Source: CAZJHD01 sp964545855 (GTDB lineage Bacteria; Planctomycetota; UBA1135; JACQFD01). Taken from it: a DNA stretch of 64,000 bases. The stretch spans positions 24,444-88,443 of the forward strand of contig CAZJHD010000016.1 in assembly GCA_964545855.1 (NCBI GenBank). The letters run 5' to 3'. Below are positions 33,557 through 42,636 of this stretch, piece by piece; position 1 is the stretch's first letter; the number at the start of each line of letters is the position of its first letter. The notes beneath the pieces are model-generated. The model had not been told where the DNA came from, did no database searches, and saw only the letters and a list, made by a program, of their open reading frames with translations. A program made the position numbers and the translations under genes.

Positions 33557-34542
33557 GGCGCGCTCCCGATCGGATCGAAGCAGGCGAATCGCCGGTCGCC
33601 CTCGACGACCTCGGGCGGACGCTCCCCGCGGCAGCGATCGTTCGCACGTCCGCAGCGCGGCGCGAAGGCGCACCCGTCCGGCGCCGTGCCCGGCGCGGGA
33701 GGTCCGCCGGGGATCGCCGCGAGCCGCTGCGGTCTCGGCCCGTCGAGGCGCGGCGCGGACTCGAGGAGAGCCGCCGAGTAGGGATGGCGCGGGCGCTCGA
33801 AGAAGGACGCGACGGGCGCCTCCTCGACGACCCGCCCCGCATAGACGACCGCCACGCGGTCGGCGACGCCCGCCACGACGCCGAGGTCGTGGGAGACGAG
33901 CGCCAGGGAGAGACCGCGCTCGCGGCGGATGCGCAGGAGGAGCGCGAGGACTTCTGCCTGCACCGTCGGGTCGAGGGCCGTCGTCGGCTCGTCGGCCACC
34001 AGCAGCTCGGGCTCCCCGAGGAGCGCCATCGCGATCGCCACGCGCTGGCGCTGGCCCCCCGAGAGCTCGTGCGGGTGTCGCCGGAGCAGCAGCCCGGGGC
34101 TCTCGAGCCGCATGGCGACGAGGGCCGAGGCGGCCTCCTCGCGCGTGTCGGATCCGCGGGCGCCCCGACGGAGCTGGATCGCCTCGGCGAGCTGCAGCCC
34201 GATCGTGAGATAGGGGTTGAGCGCGGCCGAGGGGTCCTGGCTCACGAGGCCGATGCGCCGGCCGCGGATCCGGCGCACGCTCTCGGCCGAGAGCGCGAGC
34301 AGGTCGTCTCCGCGCGAGCGAAGCCGTCGTGCGCGGACGCGAGCCGACGCCGGGAGGAGGCGGAGGGCCGCGAGGAACGCCGTCGACTTGCCGGAGCCCG
34401 ATTCGCCGACGACGCCGACGCAGGCGCCGTCGGAGACCGTGAGCCCGAACCCGTCGAGCACCGGAACGAGCCCGTCGTCGCCGTCGAAGGAGACCGTGAG
34501 ATCCTCGATCTCGAGCACCGGCGCCCGCGCGTGCGTCGTCAT
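33553..34542 (-). CDS. oppD: Oligopeptide ABC transporter ATPase (OppD-type)
   Basis: A 329-residue ATPase with Walker A VGESGSGKST, Q-loop region VSQDPSAALNP, signature LSGGQRQRVA, Walker B LLVADEPTTAL and H-loop VSHD. The C-terminal domain carries the Cys cluster typical of oligopeptide transporters (CAFAPRCGRANDRC plus a later FACF). The ATG at 34542 overlaps the permease stop (ATGA) and the stop overlaps the next ATPase start. Confidence 0.9.
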   Translation of the reverse strand: MTTHARAPVLEIEDLTVSFDGDDGLVPVLDGFGLTVSDGACVGVVGESGSGKSTAFLAALRLLPASARVRARRLRSRGDDLLALSAESVRRIRGRRIGLVSQDPSAALNPYLTIGLQLAEAIQLRRGARGSDTREEAASALVAMRLESPGLLLRRHPHELSGGQRQRVAIAMALLGEPELLVADEPTTALDPTVQAEVLALLLRIRRERGLSLALVSHDLGVVAGVADRVAVVYAGRVVEEAPVASFFERPRHPYSAALLESAPRLDGPRPQRLAAIPGGPPAPGTAPDGCAFAPRCGRANDRCRGERPPEVVEGDRRFACFDPIGSAP

Positions 34543-35420
34543 CGCGGCGCCTCTCTCGGATCGAAGGCATCGCGCAGCGCATCGCCCACGGCGTAGAGGG
34601 CGACCAGCGTTCCCGCGAGCGCGAGGCCCGGGAAGAGCACGAGCCAGGGATGCTCGCGGAAGCTCGCCATTCCTTGGCCGAGGAGCGTGCCCCAGGAGGC
34701 GCGCGGGGCCGCCACGCCGAGGCCGAGGAACGAGAGAAAGGCTTCCTCGATCATCACGCGGGGCACCGTCAGCGTCGCGTAGGCGAGGACCGGGCCGGCC
34801 GTGAGCGGGATCAGGTGGCGGACGACGATGGCGAGGCTCGACGCTCCCGCGAGGCGCGCGGCGGCGACGAAGTCGCGCTCCCGCAGCGAGAGGATCTGGG
34901 CGCGCACGAGCCGCGCCGTCGTGAGCCACGACGTGGCGCCGAGCCCCACGAAGAGGAGCAGGAGGCTCGTCGCGGGGTCGCGTCCGAACCACGCCAGGAG
35001 CAGGAGGACGAAGAGGACCGACGGAAGACCGTAGAAGACGTCGACGAACCCCATGAGGAGCGCGTCCACGCGGCCGCCGAGCCAGCCGGCGGCGGCGCCG
35101 AAGGGCACGCCGATCGCGACGGAGAGGAGCGTCGCGACGGCGCCGATCGCGAGGGAGAGACGGGCGCCGTCGAGGACGCGGGCGAGCCCGTCGCGGCCGA
35201 GCAGGTCGGTGCCGAAGGGATGGGTCGCGGAGGGCGGGACCGCGCCGCGCGCGAGGTCCTGCGCGACGGCCGCCTCCGGGGCGACGAGGGGGAGGGCGGC
35301 GCCCGCCGCCGCGAGGAGAAGGAGCGCGGCGCCGCCCACGCGCGCGCCGCGGCTCCGCGCGAAGCGCGACGCCGCGCGGCGGAAGGGCGAGCGCGGAGCC
35401 GACTTCGTCGCTGCGCTCAT
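34539..35420 (-). CDS. oppC: Oligopeptide ABC transporter permease (DppC/OppC-type)
   Basis: A 293-residue integral membrane permease with about six membrane segments. After an Arg-rich N-terminus, a first segment (ALLLLAAAGAALPLVAP) and the THPFGTDLLGRDGLARVLDGAR signature of the OppC family are followed by the cytoplasmic EAA-type loop DFVAAARLAGASSLAIVVRH that contacts the ATPases. Start and stop overlap both neighbours by 4 bases. Confidence 0.9.
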   Translation of the reverse strand: MSAATKSAPRSPFRRAASRFARSRGARVGGAALLLLAAAGAALPLVAPEAAVAQDLARGAVPPSATHPFGTDLLGRDGLARVLDGARLSLAIGAVATLLSVAIGVPFGAAAGWLGGRVDALLMGFVDVFYGLPSVLFVLLLLAWFGRDPATSLLLLFVGLGATSWLTTARLVRAQILSLRERDFVAAARLAGASSLAIVVRHLIPLTAGPVLAYATLTVPRVMIEEAFLSFLGLGVAAPRASWGTLLGQGMASFREHPWLVLFPGLALAGTLVALYAVGDALRDAFDPREAPR

Positions 35421-36352
35421 CGCGCCCGCACCCGCGGATCGAGCACGCCGTAGAGGACGTCGACCACGGCGTTCGCGACGACGAGGAACGCCGTGCCGAG
35501 CAGCACGACGCCCATCACCAGCGGGTAGTCGCGGTTGAACGCGCCGCGCACGAGGTACTGCCCGATGCCGGGGATCGCGAAGACCGACTCCACGACGAGG
35601 GAGCCCGTGAGCACGGCGGCGAGCGCCGGCCCGAGGTAGGTGAGGACGGGCGCGAGGCCGCCGCGGAGCGCGTGGCGGAAGAGGATCGTGCGCTCGTCGA
35701 GCCCCTTCGCGCGCGCGGCGCGCACGAAGTCCTGGGAGAGGACCTCCAGGAGCCCGGCGCGCGTGAGCCGCGTCACGACCGCGAGAGGGCCCGCGCCGAG
35801 TGCGATCGCCGGGAGCACGAGATCGGCGGGCGACGAGAGGCCGCCCGGCTCGAACCAGCGCAAGGTGACGGCGAAGAGCGCCACCAGCAGCGGACCGAGC
35901 ACGAAGTTCGGGACCGCGAGCCCCGCCACGGCGATCGCATGGGCGAGACGGTCGATCCAGGAGCGTCGCCGGAGCGCGGCGAAGGCGCCGAGCGGGATCC
36001 CGACGCCGAGCGCGAGCGCCATGGCGGCGGCGCCGAGCGCGAGCGTCGACGGGAGTCCGATCGCCAGCAGGTCGTTCACGCCGAAGTCGGCGTAGCGGAA
36101 CGACGGCCCGAGGTCTCCGCGCAGGAGGTCGCCGAGGTATCGAAGGGCCTGCAGCGGGAGCGGCTCGTCGAGGCGATAGCGCCGCTCCAGGTTCGCGAGA
36201 ATCTCGGGGGAGACCTGCCGGTCCTCCGAGAAGGGGCCGCCGGGGGCGACGCGCAGGAGCGCGAAGGAAGCGAGCGCCACGGCGAGGAGCACGCCTGTCG
36301 TGCGCACGGCGTGTCGGAGCACGAGCCGGAGGCCTCGCCGGTCGCCGCTCAC
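35417..36352 (-). CDS. oppB: Oligopeptide ABC transporter permease (DppB/OppB-type)
   Basis: A 311-residue permease with about six membrane segments. The N-terminal VLLAVALASFALLRVAPGGPF and the ANLERRYRLDEPLPLQALRYL periplasmic segment are typical of OppB; the EAA loop is DFVRAARAKGLDERTILFRHALR and the end is NAVVDVLYGVLDPRVRAR, the usual closing motif. GTG at 36352 overlaps the binding-protein stop (GTGA). Confidence 0.9.
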   Translation of the reverse strand: MSGDRRGLRLVLRHAVRTTGVLLAVALASFALLRVAPGGPFSEDRQVSPEILANLERRYRLDEPLPLQALRYLGDLLRGDLGPSFRYADFGVNDLLAIGLPSTLALGAAAMALALGVGIPLGAFAALRRRSWIDRLAHAIAVAGLAVPNFVLGPLLVALFAVTLRWFEPGGLSSPADLVLPAIALGAGPLAVVTRLTRAGLLEVLSQDFVRAARAKGLDERTILFRHALRGGLAPVLTYLGPALAAVLTGSLVVESVFAIPGIGQYLVRGAFNRDYPLVMGVVLLGTAFLVVANAVVDVLYGVLDPRVRAR

Positions 36353-37962
36353 GACGCGAGGCGGATCCAGCGCATCGGATGGAATCCGAGGGGATTCTCG
36401 TGGAAGCCGCCGACGATGCGGGCGGGATTCACGAGGGTCTGCTTCACGTACTCGTAGATCGGGAGGATCGGATGCTCGATCTCCACGAGGAGCCGTTCCG
36501 CGTCGCGCAGGATCTCGAGGCGCCGCTCCGGATCGGCGCAGGCGCGCGCCGCGGCGAGGAGCCGGTCGTAGTCGGCGGAGGCGAAGCCCGTGCGGTTGCT
36601 GCGGCTCTCGGATCCGAAGACCTCGAGGAACGTCATCGGGTCGACGTAGTCGGCGATCCAGCTCCCGCGGCTGAGCCCGCCGTAGCGGAGCTGCTGCTCG
36701 TCGTCCAGCACGGCCTTCTTCTCCTGGTTCACGAGCCAGACGTCGATGCCGAGGTGCTCGCGCAGCATCGCCTGGATCGCCTCCGCGATCCGCGCGTGAT
36801 CCTCGTTCGTGTCGAACTGGTAGGGGAGCCTCGGGAAGCCGGCGCCGCCGGGAAATCCCGCTTCCGCCAGGAGCGCCCGCGCGCGCACGGGATCGAAGCC
36901 GAGCCCTTCGGCCGGGACGTAGCCCGTCGTGTCGGCGAGGGAGCGCGGAACGAATCCCGGCGAGGGCCGCTGCCCGAGACCGAGCACGCGCTCGCAGATC
37001 GCGGCGCGGTCGATGGCGAGATGGAGCGCGCGGCGGACGCGCCGGTCGTCGAGCGGGGGCCGCGTCACGTTGCAGCGCAGGAAGTAGGTGGCGAGGTACG
37101 GGCTCGTGCGGAGCTCCGGCCGACCCCTCCAGGAGGAAGCCTGCGCGGCGGGGAAGTCGTCCACCCAGTCGGTGCGTCCTGCCCGGAACGCGTCGACGGC
37201 CGCCTGCTTGCTCTCGGTCGCGAAGGCGACGATGCGATCGACGGCGACCCGGTCCGCGTCCCAGTACCGCGGGTTGCGGCGCATCACGATGCGGAAGTTC
37301 GGGACGCGCTCCTCCAGCACGAAGGGGCCGTTGCCCACCCAGAGATCGCCGCGCACGAAGGCGCCGGCGCGGCGCGCGGAGTCGAGATGCACCGGCACGA
37401 GGGGCGACGACGCGGCGAGCTGCGCGAGCCAGGGCATCGGGCGGAGCAGCCGCACCGTGAGCGTCCTCGCGTCCGGCGCCTCGATCCCGACGGCGGAGGC
37501 CGGCCCCTCGCCGGTCGTGAAGGCGCGCGCCCCCTCGATCTCCCAGAGCAGGTTCGCGAGCGGGCTCGCCGTCTCCGGAGCGAGCACCCGCAGCCACGAC
37601 GCGACGAAGTCGTGCGCCGTGAGCGGATCGCCGTTGCTCCACGCGCACGGACGCAGGAAGAACGTCCATCGGAGACCGTCCTCCGACACCTCCCACCGCT
37701 CCGCCACGCCGGGGACCGGCGCGCCCGTGCGCGGATCGAAGGCGGCGAGCCCTTCGGAGAGCGCGAGCAGCAGGTTCTTCTCCGCGATGCCGGTGGCGCC
37801 GGCGGGATCGAGCGTCCGAGGCTCCGACAGGTTGTGGAACCGCAGCGTCGCGGGCGGCGCCTCCTCCCTCGCGCGCGCGCAGGCCGCGCCGAGGGCCGCG
37901 CCGAGGACGACGAGGAGCGTGCCCGAGCGCAGGCGCGGGTGGCGGCGGGATCGATCCGGCAT
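36349..37962 (-). CDS. oppA: Oligopeptide ABC transporter substrate-binding lipoprotein (OppA-type)
   Basis: A 537-residue SBP_bac_5 family protein. The N-terminal signal ends in a lipobox (LGAAC, Cys near 28). The mature part opens with SEPRTLDPAGATGIAEKNLL, has GDPLTAHDFVASWLRVLAP and RRALHLAIDRAAICERVLG, and ends in the IEHPILPIYEYVKQTLVNP lobe. It is closest in pattern to OppA-like peptide-binding proteins; the ligand is unknown. It opens the leftward five-gene operon (binding protein, OppB, OppC, OppD, OppF). Its start faces the rightward operon across 165 bases. Confidence 0.9.
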   Translation of the reverse strand: MPDRSRRHPRLRSGTLLVVLGAALGAACARAREEAPPATLRFHNLSEPRTLDPAGATGIAEKNLLLALSEGLAAFDPRTGAPVPGVAERWEVSEDGLRWTFFLRPCAWSNGDPLTAHDFVASWLRVLAPETASPLANLLWEIEGARAFTTGEGPASAVGIEAPDARTLTVRLLRPMPWLAQLAASSPLVPVHLDSARRAGAFVRGDLWVGNGPFVLEERVPNFRIVMRRNPRYWDADRVAVDRIVAFATESKQAAVDAFRAGRTDWVDDFPAAQASSWRGRPELRTSPYLATYFLRCNVTRPPLDDRRVRRALHLAIDRAAICERVLGLGQRPSPGFVPRSLADTTGYVPAEGLGFDPVRARALLAEAGFPGGAGFPRLPYQFDTNEDHARIAEAIQAMLREHLGIDVWLVNQEKKAVLDDEQQLRYGGLSRGSWIADYVDPMTFLEVFGSESRSNRTGFASADYDRLLAAARACADPERRLEILRDAERLLVEIEHPILPIYEYVKQTLVNPARIVGGFHENPLGFHPMRWIRLAS

Positions 37963-38127
37963 CGGCGGCGCGATCCTACGTCGCCGTCGGCGCGGTCCGA
38001 GCGCGGGCGCGCCGATCCGCGGCCGGCGGGCTCCGTTTCCCGCGCCGTCGGAGCCGCTACTCGTCCCTTCGCGGCGGCGGGCTCCGCTCGGTCCGCGCCC
38101 CCCCGATCCCTACACTGCCCCGACGCC
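37963..38127. promoter_or_regulatory. Divergent promoter region shared by two oligopeptide transporter operons
   Basis: These 165 bases separate the starts of two divergent OppA-type genes and must hold both promoters or a shared one. TAGGAT (37973-37978, leftward) and TACACT (38111-38116, rightward) are possible -10 boxes, both very near the start codons; no clear -35 boxes or operator palindrome were seen. Confidence 0.35.
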
Positions 38128-39792
38128 ATGGGCCGACGACGCTTCTCGTCTCGATCCGCGAGGGCGCTCCTCCTCGTGCTCGCCTGCGCCGCCGCGGCAT
38201 GCTCGCGAGGAGCGTGCGCACCGGACGCCGAGCCGGCCGTCTCCGCCGCCGGCGACGGTCGTCGCGGAGACTCGATCGTCCTCGCCATGCAGACCGAGCC
38301 GACGACGCTGCTCGAGCCCTTCACGACGGTCGAGGACGAGATGAACGTGGCGGGTCTCCTCGTCCCGTCGCTCACGAACCTGGAGTTCCGTGGCGAGCTC
38401 GTGCACGTGCCGGCCCTGGCCGAGCGATGGGAGTGGAGCGACGACGGCCGGACGCTCACCTTCCATCTGAGGTCGGCCCTCTGGGACGACGGCGAGCCGA
38501 TCACGGCCGCCGACGTGGCCTTCACGTTCCGGATCCTGCGGGACGAACGCTTCGCGTCGCCGCGGCGATCGTCGGTCCTTCCCATCGATTCCGTGGAGGC
38601 GGCCGGACCCCGCGAGGTGCGCTTCCGGTTCGCCGAGGCGGCCTACCGCGAGACGATGCTCGCGGACACGAGCTGGGGGATCCTCCCGGAGCACGTCTAT
38701 GGCGCGATGGAGCCGAAGGACGCGCGCGGCTCGCGGCTCGCCCTCGAGCCCGTCGGCCACGGGCCCTTCCGCCTCGTCCACCGGGAGGGCACGCGCGTCT
38801 TCGTCCTGGAGCGCAACGAGCGTTGCGTCACGGAGCCCGTGCCGCACCTGAAGCGCGTGACGTTCGTCGCGACCAAGGACACGAAGGCGCGGCTCGACGC
38901 GCTGCTCTCGGGCGCCGTCGACGCCCTCGACGGCGTGTCGCCCGAGGACCTCGCGCGCTGCGTCGAGCGCGGCTTCCGCGTGATCGAGCGCGGGCGTCGC
39001 AGCGTCGACTTCGTGATGTGGAACCTGCGCCGGGAGCCCCTCTCCGACGCGCGCGTCCGGCGCGCCGTGACGCTCGCGATCGACCGCGACGGGATCAACG
39101 CCGCCTTCTTCCGGGTCGACGGCGAGACGCTCGCGACGCAGCCCATCGGGACCGTGCCTCCGGTGCTGGAAGGGACGCACCCGGACGACGTCGTGGCGCT
39201 GCCCTTCGATCCGCGCGCCGCCGAGGAGACCCTCGACGCCGCGGGGTGGCGGCGGGAGGGGAGCGACGGCACGCGCCAGCGGGACGGGAAGCCCTTCGCC
39301 ATCGAGCTGCTCGTGAACCAGGAGACCTCGCGGCGGGTCGCGACGGCGCGCATGATCCAGCAGGACCTGAAGCGAGTCGGCATCGACGTGCGGGTGGAGC
39401 CGCTCGCCTTCTCGGCGCTGCAGAAGCGGCTCGAGGCGGAGGACTTCGACGCGTCGATCTACGGATTCAATGCCGCGCTCCGCCTGACGCAGAGCGACAC
39501 CTGGGGATCCCGCGCCTACGTGAATCACGGCGGCTACGAGGACGCGGAGGTGGAGCGGATCGTCCGCGCCTCCGATCGGGAGTCCGATCCCGCGCGGTTG
39601 CGGGCGCTGCTCCAGGACCTGCAGCGGCGGATCTACCCCGATCAGCCCTTCACATTCCTCTGCTGGTTCAGCCGCTTCGTCGTCGTGCGCGACCGATTCC
39701 AGGACCTCGGCGCGAACGTGATCGCCTTCACGTCCGGACTGGGCCAGTGCTGGGTGCCCCCCGAGCGGCAGAAGACCTTCCAGGGGCAGTGA
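38128..39792 (+). CDS. Oligopeptide ABC transporter substrate-binding lipoprotein, rightward operon
   Basis: A 554-residue SBP_bac_5 family protein with a lipobox-like signal (LACAAAAC). The domain runs from IVLAMQTEPTTLLEPFTTV through GEPITAADVAFTFRILRDE, PLSDARVRRAVTLAIDRDGI and a C-terminal YPDQPFTFLCWFSRFVV. It differs clearly from the binding protein of the leftward operon, so the two systems probably take different ligands. Its stop overlaps the next permease start (GTGA). Confidence 0.9.
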   Translation: MGRRRFSSRSARALLLVLACAAAACSRGACAPDAEPAVSAAGDGRRGDSIVLAMQTEPTTLLEPFTTVEDEMNVAGLLVPSLTNLEFRGELVHVPALAERWEWSDDGRTLTFHLRSALWDDGEPITAADVAFTFRILRDERFASPRRSSVLPIDSVEAAGPREVRFRFAEAAYRETMLADTSWGILPEHVYGAMEPKDARGSRLALEPVGHGPFRLVHREGTRVFVLERNERCVTEPVPHLKRVTFVATKDTKARLDALLSGAVDALDGVSPEDLARCVERGFRVIERGRRSVDFVMWNLRREPLSDARVRRAVTLAIDRDGINAAFFRVDGETLATQPIGTVPPVLEGTHPDDVVALPFDPRAAEETLDAAGWRREGSDGTRQRDGKPFAIELLVNQETSRRVATARMIQQDLKRVGIDVRVEPLAFSALQKRLEAEDFDASIYGFNAALRLTQSDTWGSRAYVNHGGYEDAEVERIVRASDRESDPARLRALLQDLQRRIYPDQPFTFLCWFSRFVVVRDRFQDLGANVIAFTSGLGQCWVPPERQKTFQGQ

Positions 39793-40775
39793 GCCGCCCG
39801 CCTCCGGCGATCCCCTTGATCGGTCTCCTCCTCCGTCGCCTCCTCGCTGCGATCCCGATCGTCCTGCTCGTCTCGGCGCTCGTCTTCTTCCTCGTGGAGG
39901 CGGCGCCCGGCGATCCCTCCGTGATCTTCACGGGTCCGGGAGGATCGCCCCACGTGAACGAGGCGCAGAGGCGCATCCTCGGCCTCGACGAGCCCGTGGG
40001 CGTTCGCTTCCTCCACTGGATGCGGAGCTCCCTCACGCTCGACTTCGGCTCCTCCTTCGCCGACCAGAGGCCCGTGCGCGAGAAGGTGCTGGAGGCGCTC
40101 CCGCACACGCTGCTCCTCTCCGGGACCTCCCTCGCCATCGGGTTCGCGTTCGGCATCGGCCTCGCGCTGGTGTCGGCCGCGCGGCCGCGCCGGTTCGCGG
40201 ACCACCTGATCTCGTCGACGACGCTCCTCGTCGCGTCGACGCCGATCTTCTGGCTCGCGGGGCTCGCCGTCTCCTGGCTCGCCGTCGCCTGGGGCCTCTT
40301 CCCGAGCGGGAAGGAGATCTCGCTCGCCCTGCGCTTCGAGCCCGGGCTGCACGTCGTCGACCGGCTCCACCACCTCGCCCTGCCGGCGCTCCTCCTGGGA
40401 GGCTTCCTCGCGGCGCACGTCGCGCGCTTCACGCGCGCATCGCTCCTCGAGAACCTCGACCGCGAGTTCGTGCGTGCCGCGCGCGCGCGGGGCGCCTCCC
40501 GTCGCCGCGCGCTGCTGCGCCACGTGCTTCCGGTGTCGCTCCACGCGACGATCGCTCTCTTCGGTCTCTCGGTGCCCTACCTCGTCGGGGGCGCGGTGCT
40601 CGTGGAGACCGTCTTCGACTGGCCCGGCATGGGGACGCTCCTCGTCGGCGCGATGACGCAGAAGGACTTCCCCGTCGTCGCCGCGGGCACCCTCGCGCTC
40701 GCCTTCCTCGCCGTCGCCGGCAACCTCGCCGCCGACCTCCTGTCGGCGTGGCTCGATCCGCGCTTCGAGGCATGA
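39789..40775 (+). CDS. Oligopeptide ABC transporter permease (DppB/OppB-type), rightward operon
   Basis: A 328-residue permease with about six membrane segments: IGLLLRRLLAAIPIVLLVSA at the start, AAPGDPSVIFTGPGG, the EAA loop DREFVRAARARGASRRRALLRH, and the closing AGNLAADLLSAWLDPRFEA. GTG 39789 is chosen because it overlaps the binding-protein stop by 4 bases; TTG 39816 would give a shorter protein without loss of membrane segments. Confidence 0.88.
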   Translation: MSRPPPAIPLIGLLLRRLLAAIPIVLLVSALVFFLVEAAPGDPSVIFTGPGGSPHVNEAQRRILGLDEPVGVRFLHWMRSSLTLDFGSSFADQRPVREKVLEALPHTLLLSGTSLAIGFAFGIGLALVSAARPRRFADHLISSTTLLVASTPIFWLAGLAVSWLAVAWGLFPSGKEISLALRFEPGLHVVDRLHHLALPALLLGGFLAAHVARFTRASLLENLDREFVRAARARGASRRRALLRHVLPVSLHATIALFGLSVPYLVGGAVLVETVFDWPGMGTLLVGAMTQKDFPVVAAGTLALAFLAVAGNLAADLLSAWLDPRFEA

Positions 40776-41653
40776 GCGGCGAGACCGTCGCGGCCGTCGA
40801 GTCCGCCGCGCGCCCCAGCGCGGTCGATGCGCGCCTGCTGCTCGCGGCCGTCGTGCTGGGCGGGTTCGCGGCGGCGGGGCTGCTCGCGCCCTGGCTCGCG
40901 CCCTTCGATCCCGACGCGAACCTGGGGCGCGCGGGCTCCTCCCTCGTCGGGCCGAACGCGACCTACTGGCTCGGCACCGACCGGGAGAGCCGCGACGTGC
41001 TCTCGCGGCTCCTCTTCGGCGCGCGCGCGTCGCTGTCGACGGCGCTCGGGGCGACGGCGTTCGCCGTCGCGATCGGGACCGCCGTCGGCGCCGTGGCGGG
41101 GGAGGCGGGCGGGCTCGCCGACCGTCTCCTCATGCGGGCGACCGACCTGTTCCTCGCGTTCCCGGCCCTCGTGCTCCTGCTCGCCGCCGCCGCCTTCCTC
41201 GGACGGTCGCAGACGATCCTCGTGGTCCTGCTGGGTGCGACGAGCTGGATGGGCACGGCCCGCCTCGTGCGCGCCGAGGTCGTGGCGCTCCGTCGTCGGG
41301 AGTTCGTGCTGGCGGCGCGCGCGCTCGGCCAGCGCCGGTCGAGCCTGCTGCTCCGTCACGTGCTGCCCCACGTGCTGGCGCCCGTGGGCGTCTCGGCGAC
41401 GCTCGGCCTCGGCGGGGTCCTCGTCGCCGAGGCGTCGCTCTCCTTCCTCGGGTTCGGCGCGCCGGACCCGGCCGCCTCCTGGGGAAAGATGGTCGCCGAG
41501 GGATTCGGGACTCTCTCGTCGGGCTGGTGGGTCGCCGCGTTCCCCGCGGTCTCGATCGCGCTCTGCGTCACGGCGGCGAACCTCGCCGGCGACGCGCTGC
41601 GGGAGCGCTGGGCGGCAGGCTCGGGCGCCGTGCGCGGAGGATCGGCGTCGTGA
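40772..41653 (+). CDS. Oligopeptide ABC transporter permease (DppC/OppC-type), rightward operon
   Basis: A 293-residue permease with six predicted membrane segments. WLGTDRESRDVLSRLLFGAR is the OppC signature, LRRREFVLAARALGQRRSS is the ATPase-contact loop, and FLGFGAPDPAASWGKMV matches the periplasmic end of the family. ATG 40772 overlaps the preceding stop (ATGA). Confidence 0.9.
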   Translation: MSGETVAAVESAARPSAVDARLLLAAVVLGGFAAAGLLAPWLAPFDPDANLGRAGSSLVGPNATYWLGTDRESRDVLSRLLFGARASLSTALGATAFAVAIGTAVGAVAGEAGGLADRLLMRATDLFLAFPALVLLLAAAAFLGRSQTILVVLLGATSWMGTARLVRAEVVALRRREFVLAARALGQRRSSLLLRHVLPHVLAPVGVSATLGLGGVLVAEASLSFLGFGAPDPAASWGKMVAEGFGTLSSGWWVAAFPAVSIALCVTAANLAGDALRERWAAGSGAVRGGSAS

Positions 41654-42636
41654 GCGCGGCCGCGACCTCCGCCGGAGACACGCTCCGCGTGCGCGGCCTG
41701 CGCGTGGAATTGCCGGGGCGCGGAGGCGCCGTCCCCGTGCTCGACGGAGTCGACCTCCGCATCGGCGCCGGAGAGTGCGTCGCCCTCGTAGGGGAGTCGG
41801 GGAGCGGGAAGACGACGCTCGCACTCGCCTGCGCGGGCCTGCTCCCGGAGGGCTCGCGCGTCGAGGGCCGGATCGAGCTCGGGGGCCGTGACGTGACGGA
41901 GCTCAGGGATCGCGACTGGGACGCGCTACGCGGCGCGGCGATCGGGTTCGTCTTCCAGGAGCCTTCCCTCGCCCTCGATCCGGTGATGCGCGTCGGCCGC
42001 CAGGTGGCGGAGTCGCTCGAGGTGCATGGCATCGCGCGCGGCGACGAGGCCCGACGTCGCGTCGTCGCGCTGCTGGCGGAGTGCGGCCTTCCGCGCCCCG
42101 AGGCGCTGCTGCACGAGGTTCCGCACCGGCTCTCCGGCGGGATGCGTCAGCGCGTCGCCCTCGCGGCGGCGCTCGTCGCGGAGCCGCGCCTCCTCGTCGC
42201 CGACGAGCCGACCACGGCCCTCGACGCGAGCCTGCGCGCCCACGTCCTCCGGCTGCTGGAACGCCGCCGGCGCGAGCGCGGGCTCTCGGTGCTGCTCGTC
42301 TCCCACGACCTCGCATCCGTCGGCCGCCACGCCGATCGCATCGTCGTGCTCTACGCGGGGCGCGTCGCCGAGGAGGGCCCGGCGGCGGCGGTGCTTCGGG
42401 AGCCGCGGCATCCCTACACGCGCGCGCTGGTCGCCTGTGCCGGCGCCGCTCCGCGGCCGATCCCCGGACGCGCGCCTTCGCCGGGGGCGCGCCCCGAGGG
42501 CTGCGCGTTCCATCCGCGCTGCGAGCGGCGCGCGCCCTCCTGCGCCGAGAGCGTGCCGGCGCCGGAGTCCTGGCCCGGAGATCCGGCGCGGCGCGTCGCC
42601 TGTCCCGTCGTCGCGCAGGAGGCGTCTCCGTCGTGA
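41650..42636 (+). CDS. Oligopeptide ABC transporter ATPase (OppD-type), rightward operon
   Basis: A 328-residue ATPase: Walker A LVGESGSGKTT, Q-loop FVFQEPSLALDPV, signature LSGGMRQRVA, Walker B LLVADEPTTAL, and SHD switch. The C-terminal domain has the Cys cluster (GCAFHPRCERRAPSC and VACPV). GTG start overlaps the permease stop. Confidence 0.9.
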   Translation: MSAAATSAGDTLRVRGLRVELPGRGGAVPVLDGVDLRIGAGECVALVGESGSGKTTLALACAGLLPEGSRVEGRIELGGRDVTELRDRDWDALRGAAIGFVFQEPSLALDPVMRVGRQVAESLEVHGIARGDEARRRVVALLAECGLPRPEALLHEVPHRLSGGMRQRVALAAALVAEPRLLVADEPTTALDASLRAHVLRLLERRRRERGLSVLLVSHDLASVGRHADRIVVLYAGRVAEEGPAAAVLREPRHPYTRALVACAGAAPRPIPGRAPSPGARPEGCAFHPRCERRAPSCAESVPAPESWPGDPARRVACPVVAQEASPS